DNA from: Candidatus Daviesbacteria bacterium RIFCSPLOWO2_01_FULL_39_23
GTDB lineage: Bacteria > Patescibacteriota > Microgenomatia > Daviesbacterales > UBA10151
DNA length: 55,519 nt
Direction of reading: 5' to 3'
Assembly (NCBI GenBank): GCA_001776935.1
Contig: MFDN01000006.1
Coordinates: 24,414 to 79,932, forward strand
The notes under the pieces were generated by a model. That model did not search any database, was not told where the DNA came from, and saw only the letters and a list, made by a program, of their open reading frames with translations. Position 1 is the first letter of the stretch, and every line of letters starts with the position of its first letter. This document shows, piece by piece, positions 7,465 to 19,900 of the stretch. The position numbers and the translations under genes are program-made.

Positions 7465-9891
7465 TTAGCTTGAACTTAAAACAAAGCTGATTATTTTTCC
7501 CGGCACATAAACAACTTTTTTCACAGATTTTCCTTCTAAAAACTTCGCCGCTTTTTGACTTTCTTTTGCCATTTTTTCTACAACTTCTTTATTACTTATC
7601 ATATCTTTTTGTATCAACAGAATATCTCTAACCTTTCCGTTTACCTGCACTGCTACTGATACTTCATCTTCTTCAAGAAATTTATTATCAATCGCAGGCC
7701 ATGACTGCTTATGAATAGAGTATTTTTCTCCTATTTGACTCCATAACTCCTCTGTAATATGAGGCGCAAAAGGAGCCAAAACAATTAAGAACTTTTTTTT
7801 CTGATCACTTGTTAACCGGTGATGATATGTCAAATTTATAAATTCCATAGCAGCAGCTACCGCTGTATTAAATTTCATAGCTTCTATATCTGAAGCTACT
7901 TTTTTTACCAGTTTATTTAATGCAATCTCAAAGCGCGATTCTACACTTTTTCCCTCTTCTTTGCAAATTAATTCCCATACCCTATTTAAAAACTTATAAA
8001 CACCGTTAATGCTGGTTGGATCCCAGGAAATGGTATTTTCAAAAGGCCCCATAAAAGCCTCATACAAACGAAGGGTATCCGCACCATATTCTTTAACAAT
8101 TTCATCAGGAGTAATCACATTACCAAGGCTTTTACTCATCTTGCGGCCGTCCTCTGCCAACACCAAACCCACGCTGGTTAATTTCTGGAATGGCTCTTTG
8201 GTAGAAACAGCGCCAATATCAAATAAGACTTTATGCCAAAACCTGGCGTATAAAAGATGCAAAACCGCATGCTCTGCCCCACCGATATACCAATCCACCG
8301 GCATCCAGTATTTATCCTTTTCCTTATCAAGAAGCACCTGATTATTATTGGGATCAATAAAACGCAGGTAATACCAGCAAGATCCAGCCCATTGCGGCAT
8401 GGTATTGGTTTCCCGTTTGCCGGGGCCGCCGCATTTTGGACAAACAGTATTTACCCACTCCGGAATAGCTGCCAGAGGTGATTCCCCTGTACCGGTAGGT
8501 TCATATTTTTTAACATCAGGCAATTTTAACGGCAACTCATTTTCAGGCACCGGCACTACGCCGCATTTTGGACAATGCACCAAAGGAATAGGTTCGCCCC
8601 AATACCTTTGCCTGGAAAATATCCAATCACGCAAATGATATTGAATTTTTCTCATACCCCACTTCTTTTGCGCTAACCAATCTTTAATCTTCTCGCGCGC
8701 GTCCTGGGGGGTTTTTAATCCGTTAAATTGTTCTGAATTAACTATTACTCCTTCTTCTAAAACATCTTGATCTGTCAAAACCTTATCAAAATCGCTAGCA
8801 GTCTTACCAATAACTCTGATAATTTCCAATCCATATTTTTTAGCAAATGCAAAGTCCCGGTGATCTGAGCCTGGTACCCCCATAACCGCGCCTGTACCAT
8901 AACCACCAACCACGTAATCAGAAATCCAAATAGGCACTTTTTTCCCATTTACCGGATTAATACAATAACTTCCTGTAAAGACCCCGCTCTTTTCTCTTTC
9001 CTCCGCCTTTCTTTGAAGCTCTGTCTTTTTTTGAGAAGCTTTTAGGTATTCTTCCACTTCTTTTTCCTGATCTTTTGTAATCAATTTCTTGACTAATTGA
9101 TGTTCCGGAGCTAAAACCATATAAGTCACTCCAAAAATAGTCTCCGGAAAAACCGTATAAACATTAATTGGAAATTGGAAATTGGAAATTGGAAATTGTA
9201 TTTCCATTCCTTCACTTCTGCCTATCCAGTTAATCTGCATTTCTTTGATAAATTCCGGCCAGTTAAGCCCTTCCAAATCTTCCAGTAACCGGTCAGCATA
9301 TTTTGTAATTCTCAATATCCACTGCCTGATCTTTTTTTGCTCCACCTGCTCCCCGCATCTGGCGCATTTCCCGTCAATAACCTCCTCATTGGCCAAACCG
9401 GTTTTGTCTTTGGGGCACCAATTAATAGGCGCATCATCTTCATAAGCCAGGCCTTTTTCAAATAATTTCAAAAAGATCCACTGAGTCCATTTGTAATAGT
9501 TTGGATCAGTTGTATCAATTTCCCTTTTCCAATCGTAAGACAAACTCACCAGCTGCATTTGTTTTTTAATATTGGCAATATTCCTGGCTGTGGTGATGCT
9601 TGGGTGAATTCCCATTTTAATGGCATAATTTTCAGCCGGCAAGCCAAAAGCATCCCAACCCATTGGATGCAATACATTAAAACCTTTAAGTCGAAAGTAA
9701 CGGGAAATTATATCTGAAGCTACGTAACCTTTAAAATGGCCAACATGCAGACCATCTCCCGAAGGATAAGGAAACATATCCAAAATATACTTTTTTGGTT
9801 TATCAGAAGAATCAGAGGCAGTATAAATCTGATCTTCTTCCCACTTTTTTTGCCACTTGGGTTCAATTTGGGAAGGAATATATTTGGTCAT
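7465..9891 (-). CDS. leuS: Leucyl-tRNA synthetase
   Basis: Class I synthetase charging tRNA-Leu. HIGH motif in PSGDGLHVGHFKGY (about residues 43-56), a zinc-finger-like CPKDKTGLANEEV...CARCG insertion, the CP1 editing domain with GTGAVMGVPGSDHRDF, the DWIFSRQRYWGEPIP signature, a second cysteine pair region, KMSKS (about residues 585-589) and a C-terminal anticodon domain. At 808 residues it is slightly shorter than E. coli LeuS. A stretch in CP1 (about residues 232-241, near ISNFQFPIN) is encoded by a GGAAATT stutter and is unlikely to be conserved. Confidence 0.97.
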   Translation of the reverse strand: MTKYIPSQIEPKWQKKWEEDQIYTASDSSDKPKKYILDMFPYPSGDGLHVGHFKGYVASDIISRYFRLKGFNVLHPMGWDAFGLPAENYAIKMGIHPSITTARNIANIKKQMQLVSLSYDWKREIDTTDPNYYKWTQWIFLKLFEKGLAYEDDAPINWCPKDKTGLANEEVIDGKCARCGEQVEQKKIRQWILRITKYADRLLEDLEGLNWPEFIKEMQINWIGRSEGMEIQFPISNFQFPINVYTVFPETIFGVTYMVLAPEHQLVKKLITKDQEKEVEEYLKASQKKTELQRKAEEREKSGVFTGSYCINPVNGKKVPIWISDYVVGGYGTGAVMGVPGSDHRDFAFAKKYGLEIIRVIGKTASDFDKVLTDQDVLEEGVIVNSEQFNGLKTPQDAREKIKDWLAQKKWGMRKIQYHLRDWIFSRQRYWGEPIPLVHCPKCGVVPVPENELPLKLPDVKKYEPTGTGESPLAAIPEWVNTVCPKCGGPGKRETNTMPQWAGSCWYYLRFIDPNNNQVLLDKEKDKYWMPVDWYIGGAEHAVLHLLYARFWHKVLFDIGAVSTKEPFQKLTSVGLVLAEDGRKMSKSLGNVITPDEIVKEYGADTLRLYEAFMGPFENTISWDPTSINGVYKFLNRVWELICKEEGKSVESRFEIALNKLVKKVASDIEAMKFNTAVAAAMEFINLTYHHRLTSDQKKKFLIVLAPFAPHITEELWSQIGEKYSIHKQSWPAIDNKFLEEDEVSVAVQVNGKVRDILLIQKDMISNKEVVEKMAKESQKAAKFLEGKSVKKVVYVPGKIISFVLSSS
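9167..9198. repeat. Stutter repeat (GGAAATT) inside leuS
   Basis: Four to five tandem copies of the 7-mer ATTGGAA in frame in the CP1 editing domain; 7 bp is not a multiple of 3, so copy-number change would shift the frame. Confidence 0.8.
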
Positions 9892-9901
9892 GAGTCTATT
9901 C

Positions 9902-10200
9902 TAGCATCTACCCCATTATTTGCAAATCAACTAAGCTCGAGCGAAATCGCGAGTCAAGTAAGGCGAGGGGTGACAGCGAGGAGGGGGTCCCGGCGCGTAG
10001 CCGCAGCGAGCGAAGTCGAGTGAGGATGCACGACGGGATACTGAGCTGGCAGGACCCCGAGCGAGAAGACTACCAGTTTCACAACTTCTTTTCACAAGCT
10101 AAACCATTTGCTAACCAGTCATAATTGATATAGTTTATATATATTCTGATCTAAACTATACCCTATACCCTATACGCTACACGCTATATTATACCTATGC
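9902..10200. repeat. Intergenic repeat tract
   Basis: No gene. About 9935-10075 is GC-rich with AGCGAG/GCGAAGTCGAG words like those at 790-890. About 10140-10190 is a stutter of TATACCC/TATACGC words. Together they separate leuS from the divergently transcribed ATPase operon. Confidence 0.6.
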
Positions 10201-10238
10201 GGTAATTATGTTGATAGTCTTTGATGTTAATTGAGATA

Positions 10239-10267
10239 TTGACAATATAGTCAATTTAATGTAAGTT
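10239..10267 (+). promoter_or_regulatory. Candidate promoter of the ATPase-like operon
   Basis: TTGACA at 10239-10244, 17-bp spacer, weak TAAGTT at 10262-10267. It lies about 110 bases upstream of the first gene, with a terminator-like hairpin between them. Confidence 0.45.
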
Positions 10268-10283
10268 TGCAGTAGAGAGAAAA

Positions 10284-10312
10284 GGCAGCCAGCAGACGGG
10301 CTGCTTTTTTTT
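10284..10312 (+). terminator. Intrinsic terminator/attenuator in the ATPase operon leader
   Basis: Stem GCAGCC (10285-10290) with GGCTGC (10299-10304), followed by eight T. Downstream of the candidate promoter and upstream of the first ATG at 10380, so it could end a short leader RNA or attenuate the operon. Confidence 0.7.
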
Positions 10313-10331
10313 GTGAGCTTTTTACTGCTGA

Positions 10332-11301
<970 letters not shown>

Positions 11302-11302
11302 A

Positions 11303-11405
11303 TTAGTGGCTAGTCGCTAGAGTCTAGTGACTAGTATTCTCTTGTCTCTTAACTCTTGTCTCTTGTCTCTTGACTCTTGACTCTAGACTCTAGACTCTTC
11401 TTATC
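11303..11405. repeat. Stutter tract (TCTTGACTC / GACTCTAG words)
   Basis: Low-complexity run of TCTTGTCTC, TCTTGACTC and TAGACTC words between the c-like and b-like genes. Same family as 2229-2290. Confidence 0.75.
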
Positions 11406-11418
11406 GTATTATCTCTTT

Positions 11419-12105
11419 ATGCCCCAGCTGCCTTTAAATTTAGTTAATCTAATACTGCTTTTTACTGCGATCATCGCTGCTATCCTCTATCTTCGTGAAT
11501 ACAACAAAAGAAAAAAATTGGAAGTTGAGGGTGATAAATTCTTACAAGGATTAAAAGAAAAAGGCTGGGAAACCCTGAATCAGTCCATTAAAAAATCTCA
11601 GGCTATTTTAGGAGAAGCGGAACTTGAAGGCATAAAAGCAGTTGCCGGCAATAAAGTTGAACTTTCCAAACTGGATGCAGATTATGCAAAACAAATTAAT
11701 ATTGCTTTGAATAAATCCGAACAAACCATAGCTTTGGCTCAAAATCAGCTTATGCAATTTATGCAAAACCTGCAAAAAAGAAGCGAGGCGTTTGAGGAAG
11801 CAGGCATAAAAACCGGAGAACAAAGAATAAATCAGCTTTTCGAAAAAATAGAAACCAGGGTCTCTGATTTTTTAGTGCAGACAGAACAAAAATCACTCTC
11901 GTCTATTGAACTTGAACTGAAAGCTGCCAGAGAAATGATTGATTCCTATAAAAACCAGAAATTCAAATTGATTGACGAAAATATAGTTGCCATGATGGAA
12001 CAAACACTAAGCATAGTTTTAGCCAAAAAATTGGCACTAAAAGACCAGCTGGATTTAATTTACGAAGCCTTGGAAAAGGCAAAAGCGGAAAAGTTTATTG
12101 TATAA
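11419..12105 (+). CDS. atpF: F-ATPase b-like stator subunit
   Basis: Peripheral stalk candidate. One N-terminal membrane helix (about residues 4-24, LNLVNLILLFTAIIAAILYL) is followed by a basic region and about 170 residues of highly charged helix suited to a coiled coil. The C-terminus (TLSIVLAKKLALKDQLDLIYEAL) resembles the b/delta contact region. At 228 residues it is longer than usual b subunits (about 156-170), so the stalk may be longer. I chose ATG 11419 because the membrane helix starts right after it; an upstream frame start at 11377 lies in the stutter tract. Confidence 0.75.
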   Translation: MPQLPLNLVNLILLFTAIIAAILYLREYNKRKKLEVEGDKFLQGLKEKGWETLNQSIKKSQAILGEAELEGIKAVAGNKVELSKLDADYAKQINIALNKSEQTIALAQNQLMQFMQNLQKRSEAFEEAGIKTGEQRINQLFEKIETRVSDFLVQTEQKSLSSIELELKAAREMIDSYKNQKFKLIDENIVAMMEQTLSIVLAKKLALKDQLDLIYEALEKAKAEKFIV

Positions 12106-12113
12106 AAACTGCC

Positions 12114-12596
12114 ATGGATGAAATATTAGCAATTATTTTAAAAGACACTTATTCCCTTTCCCAGCTCAAAACCCGTTTAAGGATTTTAAAGTCTAATTTA
12201 TTAAAAACCTTTTTTGGAAACAGTGAGGAAGATGTACCTATTACTGTGCCGGATTTGAGCTGGTTAAAATCTTTACCTGCGGAATTTTATCAAAGATTTA
12301 ACAAAGATAACGTCTACCAGACTTTTTCCAACATTGAAAAAGAAATTCCTAATTTAAAAATTCTCACCATTCACTTGGCATTCGAACCGGATGATATAAC
12401 TTTAAACCAAATCAGCGCGTATGCAAGAAATACATTTTCTGCTTCCGGCTTGCTTTTAGATATTAAACAAGACTCCGCCTTAATTGCCGGAGCTGCCTTA
12501 ACCTGGAAAGGAGTTTATAAAGATTATTCCTTGCGGGCAAAACTCGATACAAAAAAAGGCGAGATTTTGCAGGAATTTAAAAAATTTTTAAGGTAA
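12114..12596 (+). CDS. atpH: F-ATPase delta-like subunit
   Basis: A 160-residue protein between b-like and alpha-like genes, where delta is encoded in F-type operons. The C-terminal segment DIKQDSALIAGAALTWKG matches the conserved end of delta (usually DPSLIGGFVLRIG), which contacts b. The N-terminal bundle is shorter and divergent. It begins 8 bases after b and ends one base before the alpha ATG, so the genes are tightly coupled. Assignment rests on position and the C-terminal motif. Confidence 0.7.
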   Translation: MDEILAIILKDTYSLSQLKTRLRILKSNLLKTFFGNSEEDVPITVPDLSWLKSLPAEFYQRFNKDNVYQTFSNIEKEIPNLKILTIHLAFEPDDITLNQISAYARNTFSASGLLLDIKQDSALIAGAALTWKGVYKDYSLRAKLDTKKGEILQEFKKFLR

Positions 12597-12597
12597 T

Positions 12598-14049
12598 ATG
12601 AATCAAACACAAGAAGTTGGTTATGTAGTTTCTTCCAGAAATTTCCTGGTTCACCTGAATGGCTTCCCCACCATCCGGGTAAACGATATGCTGGAGTCTG
12701 ATACTGGGCTGCGGGGATGGGTTAATTCTATTTACCCCGACAAAATTGAAGTTCTCATGCTGGATGAGGGTCAAGTCGCGCCGAAACAACAATTCAAAAA
12801 GCTGGATAGCCGTTTGTCAGTAACAGCGGGCGATTTTTTATTGGGAAGAGCAATTAATCCTTTAGGAGTACCTATTGACAGCAAAGGACTGCTTGCCAAA
12901 ACAAAAGACAACCCGGTTTTAGACCTTGAAACAGATGCTTTAGGAATAGAATCCCGCCGGTTTATTACTAACCAGCTTTTAACAGGAATAACATTTATAG
13001 ATACCTTAATTCCCTTAGGATTAGGCCAGAGGGAGCTTGTTTTGGGAGACGCCCATTCCGGTAAAACCGGGTTTTTAATTGATGTGATTATCAATCAGAA
13101 GAATACCGGCGTAATTTGCATACTTGCATTGGTAGGAAAACCCGCTGTGGCGGTTAGAAATTTAATTGATATATTAAGAGCTAATAAAGCATTGGATTAT
13201 ACTGTCCTGGTAGCCACCTCATCCTCTGAACCTGCCCCCTTAATTTTTTTAACCCCTAAAACCGCTATGACAATTGCCGAATACTTCCGGAAAAAAGGCA
13301 AAGATGTGCTTTTAATACTGGATGATATGGGTTCACATGCCAAGATCTACCGGGAAATTTCCCTTCTGGGGAATAAGTCGCCCGGCAGAGAATCCTATCC
13401 GGGAGATATTTTTTACCAGCATGCTCATCTTTTGGAACGGGCGGGAAATTTTCTGCCAGCTGCAGGAGGAGGCTCTATTACAGCCCTGCCTGTTGTAGAA
13501 TTGAACTTGAACGATTTTACCACTCTAATTCCCACTAACTTAATGTCTATGACTGACGGGCATTTACTGTTTAAATCCAGCATGCATGCGCAGGGGCAAA
13601 CTCCTGCCATTGATATTTCCCTATCTGTTTCCAGAGTCGGCAGGCAAACTCAGGACCGGGTCTCAAACCTTCTTTCCACGCGCGTCCGCCAGGTTTTATC
13701 ACAGGCTGCAGATCTGGAAACTATCTCAAGATTCTCATCAGAATTGCCTCCCCAGACCCAACTTATCTTAAGACAGAAAGATTTAATCATGGAAATTTTA
13801 AAGCAGGATCCTTTAATAAAAATGCCTAAAGAAATTCAGGTAATACTTCTAAGCCTTCCCTTTACTACTTTTTTTGAGGACAAAAACAGATTGTTTGTTG
13901 AAAAATATAAAAGAATTATTGCCGATGCTTTTCAGACAAATGCCCAACTTTTAACAATAACTAAATCGTTAGCAAAACTAATAAACGATGAAGAATTAAT
14001 TAAACTTTTGGAAGGAGCAGGACCGGTGCTTTCTAAGTTGTGTCCATAA
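12598..14049 (+). CDS. atpA: F-ATPase alpha-like subunit
   Basis: A 483-residue alpha homologue. The P-loop GDAHSGKTGF replaces the usual GDRQTGKTAI; Walker B is LLILDDMGSHAKIYREISLL; SPGRESYPGDIFYQHAHLLERA and IPTNLMSMTDGHLL follow; and the arginine-finger segment SLSVSRVGRQTQ is kept. Nucleotide-binding and arginine-finger residues are present, but the sequence is clearly more divergent than ordinary alpha subunits. It has the N-terminal beta barrel (about 1-75), the central ATPase domain and a C-terminal helical domain. Confidence 0.85.
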   Translation: MNQTQEVGYVVSSRNFLVHLNGFPTIRVNDMLESDTGLRGWVNSIYPDKIEVLMLDEGQVAPKQQFKKLDSRLSVTAGDFLLGRAINPLGVPIDSKGLLAKTKDNPVLDLETDALGIESRRFITNQLLTGITFIDTLIPLGLGQRELVLGDAHSGKTGFLIDVIINQKNTGVICILALVGKPAVAVRNLIDILRANKALDYTVLVATSSSEPAPLIFLTPKTAMTIAEYFRKKGKDVLLILDDMGSHAKIYREISLLGNKSPGRESYPGDIFYQHAHLLERAGNFLPAAGGGSITALPVVELNLNDFTTLIPTNLMSMTDGHLLFKSSMHAQGQTPAIDISLSVSRVGRQTQDRVSNLLSTRVRQVLSQAADLETISRFSSELPPQTQLILRQKDLIMEILKQDPLIKMPKEIQVILLSLPFTTFFEDKNRLFVEKYKRIIADAFQTNAQLLTITKSLAKLINDEELIKLLEGAGPVLSKLCP

Positions 14050-14118
14050 AATTTGACATTTGAGATTTGACATTTGACAAAGAAAAATTGTCAATTGTAC
14101 ATTGCAAATTGTCAATTG
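14050..14118. repeat. Stutter tract (TTTGACATTTGA / CAATTGTC words)
   Basis: Low-complexity AT-rich words between alpha and gamma, ending at the GGAGG used by gamma (14118-14122). Confidence 0.7.
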
Positions 14119-14135
14119 GAGGCAAAGCCGACTAT

Positions 14136-16386
<2,251 letters not shown>

Positions 16387-16407
16387 AGAAAAGCGTTCAG
16401 CGTTAAT

Positions 16408-16683
16408 ATGGCTAACCCAACCTTACATGTCCGGATCATTTCCCCACAACAATTAATCCTCGATACTGAGGCTGTTTCCGTATCCTCTAAAAACACACAG
16501 GGGAATTTTGATATCTTACCCCAGCACGCTAACTTCATAACCCTTATTGAAAATAACCCTATCATAATCCGTCCTCAAAACGCCAAACCTCAAGCATTTA
16601 AATTCGCCCTTGCTATTATTATGGTCACCGAAAACAAAGTAAATATTTATACATACATTCAACCAAATACGGAAAAGGGATAA
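16408..16683 (+). CDS. atpC: F-ATPase epsilon-like subunit, N-terminal domain only
   Basis: A 91-residue protein matching the beta-sandwich domain of epsilon (LHVRIISPQQLILDTEAVSV, then GNFDILPQHANFITLI). The C-terminal helical hairpin that inhibits ATP hydrolysis in bacterial F1 is missing. Last gene of the operon; a repeated structured element begins about 12 bases after the stop. Confidence 0.85.
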   Translation: MANPTLHVRIISPQQLILDTEAVSVSSKNTQGNFDILPQHANFITLIENNPIIIRPQNAKPQAFKFALAIIMVTENKVNIYTYIQPNTEKG

Positions 16684-16694
16684 CCATGCACCGA

Positions 16695-16758
16695 AGCTTG
16701 AGTCAGTTAAAAGAGGAAGTCTCTACCGTCCGAACGATTTTTTGCGACCAGACGAGCT
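16695..16758. ncRNA. Two-copy structured element, copy 2
   Basis: The core at 16713-16758 is 44/46 identical to 6332-6377. AGCTTG at 16695-16700 can pair with CGAGCT at 16753-16758. An inner stem AGAG/CTCT flanks GAAGT. It lies just after atpC and before the giant gene's promoter. In copy 1 the outer pair is AGTTTG/CAAGCT, so pairing is kept while bases differ. Confidence 0.5.
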
Positions 16759-16849
16759 ACACTACTGATCACTTTTGATATCTTCCTCGCTTTAATCTGA
16801 TATATTTCACTTTTTCTTCTTAGTATAGTAATTACATTAATAATAACCA
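16759..16849. other. Spacer between atpC element and giant-gene promoter
   Basis: AT-rich spacer; nothing recognised beyond poly-T runs near 16808-16820. Confidence 0.4.
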
Positions 16850-16879
16850 TTGACAAATCTAGGCAAATCTATGTACGAT
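16850..16879 (+). promoter_or_regulatory. Promoter of giant surface gene 1
   Basis: TTGACA at 16850-16855, 18-bp spacer, TACGAT at 16874-16879. Predicted start of transcription near 16886, leaving a leader of about 70 bases. A CTATGTA half-site (16869-16875) overlaps the -10. Confidence 0.65.
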
Positions 16880-16887
16880 GGATTAAG

Positions 16888-16919
16888 AATCTATGCAGGT
16901 AAGCAGATTTGCATAGATT
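16888..16919 (+). promoter_or_regulatory. Dyad CTATGCA-N12-TGCATAG in giant gene 1 leader
   Basis: Perfect 10-bp arms (16888-16897 and 16910-16919) around a 12-bp spacer, 2-33 bases past the predicted start. The same half-sites and the same 12-bp spacing occur before giant gene 2. It could be a DNA operator or an RNA hairpin. Confidence 0.65.
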
Positions 16920-16955
16920 TGAGGCAGACGGAGCCGCATTTTTAAGGTTTAAAGA

Positions 16956-19900
16956 ATGAAAAATAATCCGTCTGTTAAATATCTCAAAATTGGTCAGGCC
17001 GCTAAGGTTTTAGGCGTTTCCATTGATACCCTCAGAAGATGGGAAAAAAGCGGAAAAATATCTGCTATAAGAACTCCCGGAGGAACCAGACTCTATCCTC
17101 TCTCCTCTTTAGAAAAAATTAATCCTGCTTCAGTCGAAACATATCAAACTAGCTCAATCAGCACAGAGGAACTGCTAAAAAAAACAGAACTCTCCTCTGT
17201 CATCTCTTCGAGTCTGAGCCTGAGGGCTCATTCCCTCAGAGTCGAAGACCTGAGCGGAGCGAAGGATCTCCCGCGTATGCGGGACTCAAACGAGTTGAGA
17301 GATTCTTCGTCCGCCAACTGGCGGACTCAGAATGACAATGAAGAAAGTCACAACGATAAAGTAAAAAAATCCTTTATAACCAAGCTCTTGATTGGCTCTG
17401 CAATCCTGTCCATCATAACCCTGCTTTTAACCGGCTGGATCACAGCCTTATACCTAACCGAACCAAAAACCGCTCAGCAATTTTTCCAAAACAACATAGC
17501 TTCAGGATTATTCCTGCCCTTCCGCAAACTGGCAGAAAGCGCTGTGGTGATAATTGATGCGGGAAAGGCCAAAGATTTAGGTTTTCTCCCGCCTGAGGAA
17601 TCTCCCCCCCCTATACCCTACACCCTAAACCCTGTACCCTCTAATGTCCTGGCCGTAACGGCCAGTTCTCGGTTTTTAGAAGTAAACAGCGATACCCAAA
17701 TTAACGGTTCTCTTTTTGTGCGTGACAGTATCAATGGATTATCTTTAGAAGCAACTCCTTCTGCAGGAACTATAGCCTTAACTGCAGGAAATACCGTATT
17801 AACTGTAACAAAGACCGCCAAACTGGATCAGGATGTTTCAAGTGCTTCTGATCCGGGTTTTAAGACTTTAAACCTTTCAGCTGCCGCAAATCAGCTGATT
17901 TTTCAATCCGGCGGACCCACCGGCACTTTGACCTGGACTCCCACTGCTGCCCGGGTTATTACTTTACCTGATGCCACCGCTACCTTGATTGGATTGGATA
18001 CCACTCAAACTATAACAAACAAGACTATCTCAGGCTCGTCCAACACTTTCTCCAGTATCCCCAACTCTGCTTTAAGCAATGGGAAAATTACCTTAACTGC
18101 TGGCACCAACTTAACTGGAGGAGGGGACGTGAATCTGGGAGAATCCGCTACTCTTTCCCTAATAAGTTCCCCTGCTATTTCCGGTGTACTGAAACTGGCT
18201 GCCGGGACTGCTACTGCCCCCTCTCTAACATTCACCAATGATACTAATACCGGATTATATTGGATCAGCGCAGATAAAATCGGTTTAGTCACAGCAGGCT
18301 CTGCCACTTCCGGCATTACTGTTGATTCATCCGGAAATACCGGTATCGGCACAATAGACCCAGGGTACAAACTTGATGTTAGCGGTGATATAAGGATAGC
18401 TTCAGGCTCAGATTTGTACATCGGCACAACCGGCTTAAACGACACAGCTTCTGCCACCACCTCGGGCGCATACCTTGTTGGAGTATATGATGAGTTTGAT
18501 AATTCCTCCTCAACTAATGTCCAGGGGGCGTTGAATGATTTGGATGCGGCTATTACTTCAGGCAGCGCCAGCTCAATGTGGACCCTGTCCTCCGGAGTAA
18601 TTTATCCCACCTCCGCCACCAATGATTTTGCCGTAGGAGGCACTACTTTAGCCTCGCCTTTTTCTGTTGATGAAAGTACCAACACTGTCCGGATTGGTGA
18701 AGGCTCAAACTCCAATGCTATTTTATCCATGTATGCCTCAGACGGAGACACCGGCACAATCACCTACAACACTTCTGATACCTGGGCTTTTGCAGACGGC
18801 AGTGTTTCTATCACACCGGGCGTAGATACAGCAGCCCTGACTTTAACCGGCACCAATGTTGCCTCTTCCAACCTGGCCTATTTTAATGCCAAAAATACCT
18901 CAGGCACAATTTTCAATATTGACTACGGCTCAGCAGTTACTTTGGCTGGTAATTTGGTGGGAGAAGCCATTGATTTAAACAGCGGGAAGATTACCAACAC
19001 TGCTTATTCTATAACCGCCCTTTCTGCCACCCTTCCAACCATTACTGCAGACAACGCTGAAGGCACAGTAGCGCTTAAAGGTATCACTGTTGGTTTCGGA
19101 TCTGGTTCCGGCATTAATCAAACCGGCGCCGGAGCGCTAACTTACACTGCCGCAGATTTATCCATGCCGGCCCTGACCCAGTCAGCCGGCACTTTAACCG
19201 CCAACGGAGTCTTGGTGACCACTCCCTCCTCCATCACTACCGGAGGTACTGCCAATGCCGTAAATATTACTGCCACCGGCGTGGGCGTGGGCACTTTAAA
19301 CGCAGTCAACATCGGCGCAATTACCGGCGGCGACGGGACGGAAACAGCTTTGACTATCGGTACAGGCTGGGATAACATCCTTAAAGTCGGCAGCACCACG
19401 GTCTTAAACGGCTCAGGCGTAACCCAGGTGGCAGCAGGCGGAACAAATATCACTTCCTACACTGCCGGTGATTTGATTTATGCTTCTGACACCACTGTCT
19501 TATCCAAGCTGGCCGGCGGAGTAGCAAATGACGGCAAGGTGCTTGTTGTTTCCAGCGGCCTCCCTACCTGGGGAGTGATGAGCGGCTCATCCTGTACCAA
19601 CTGTTTGGTTAATAATCCTACCTCCACCCAAACGCTTGCCCCCACAGGTAACAACACCACAGGTTTAAGCATCAGACAAACTTCCACTGCTTTGGACGGT
19701 AATACCCCGGATGTTTTTTCAGTCACTTCCGCAGACGGGAACACAAAATATTTTTATATTGATTACCAGGGTAATGTCTCAACAGGCGCTATTTCAAACA
19801 CCACCCTGACCTTAACCCCCACCATTGATACCACTGCCCTAACCTTAGTCGGTACCAATGTCGCAACTTCTAATTTAGCGTACCTTAATTCAAAGAATTT

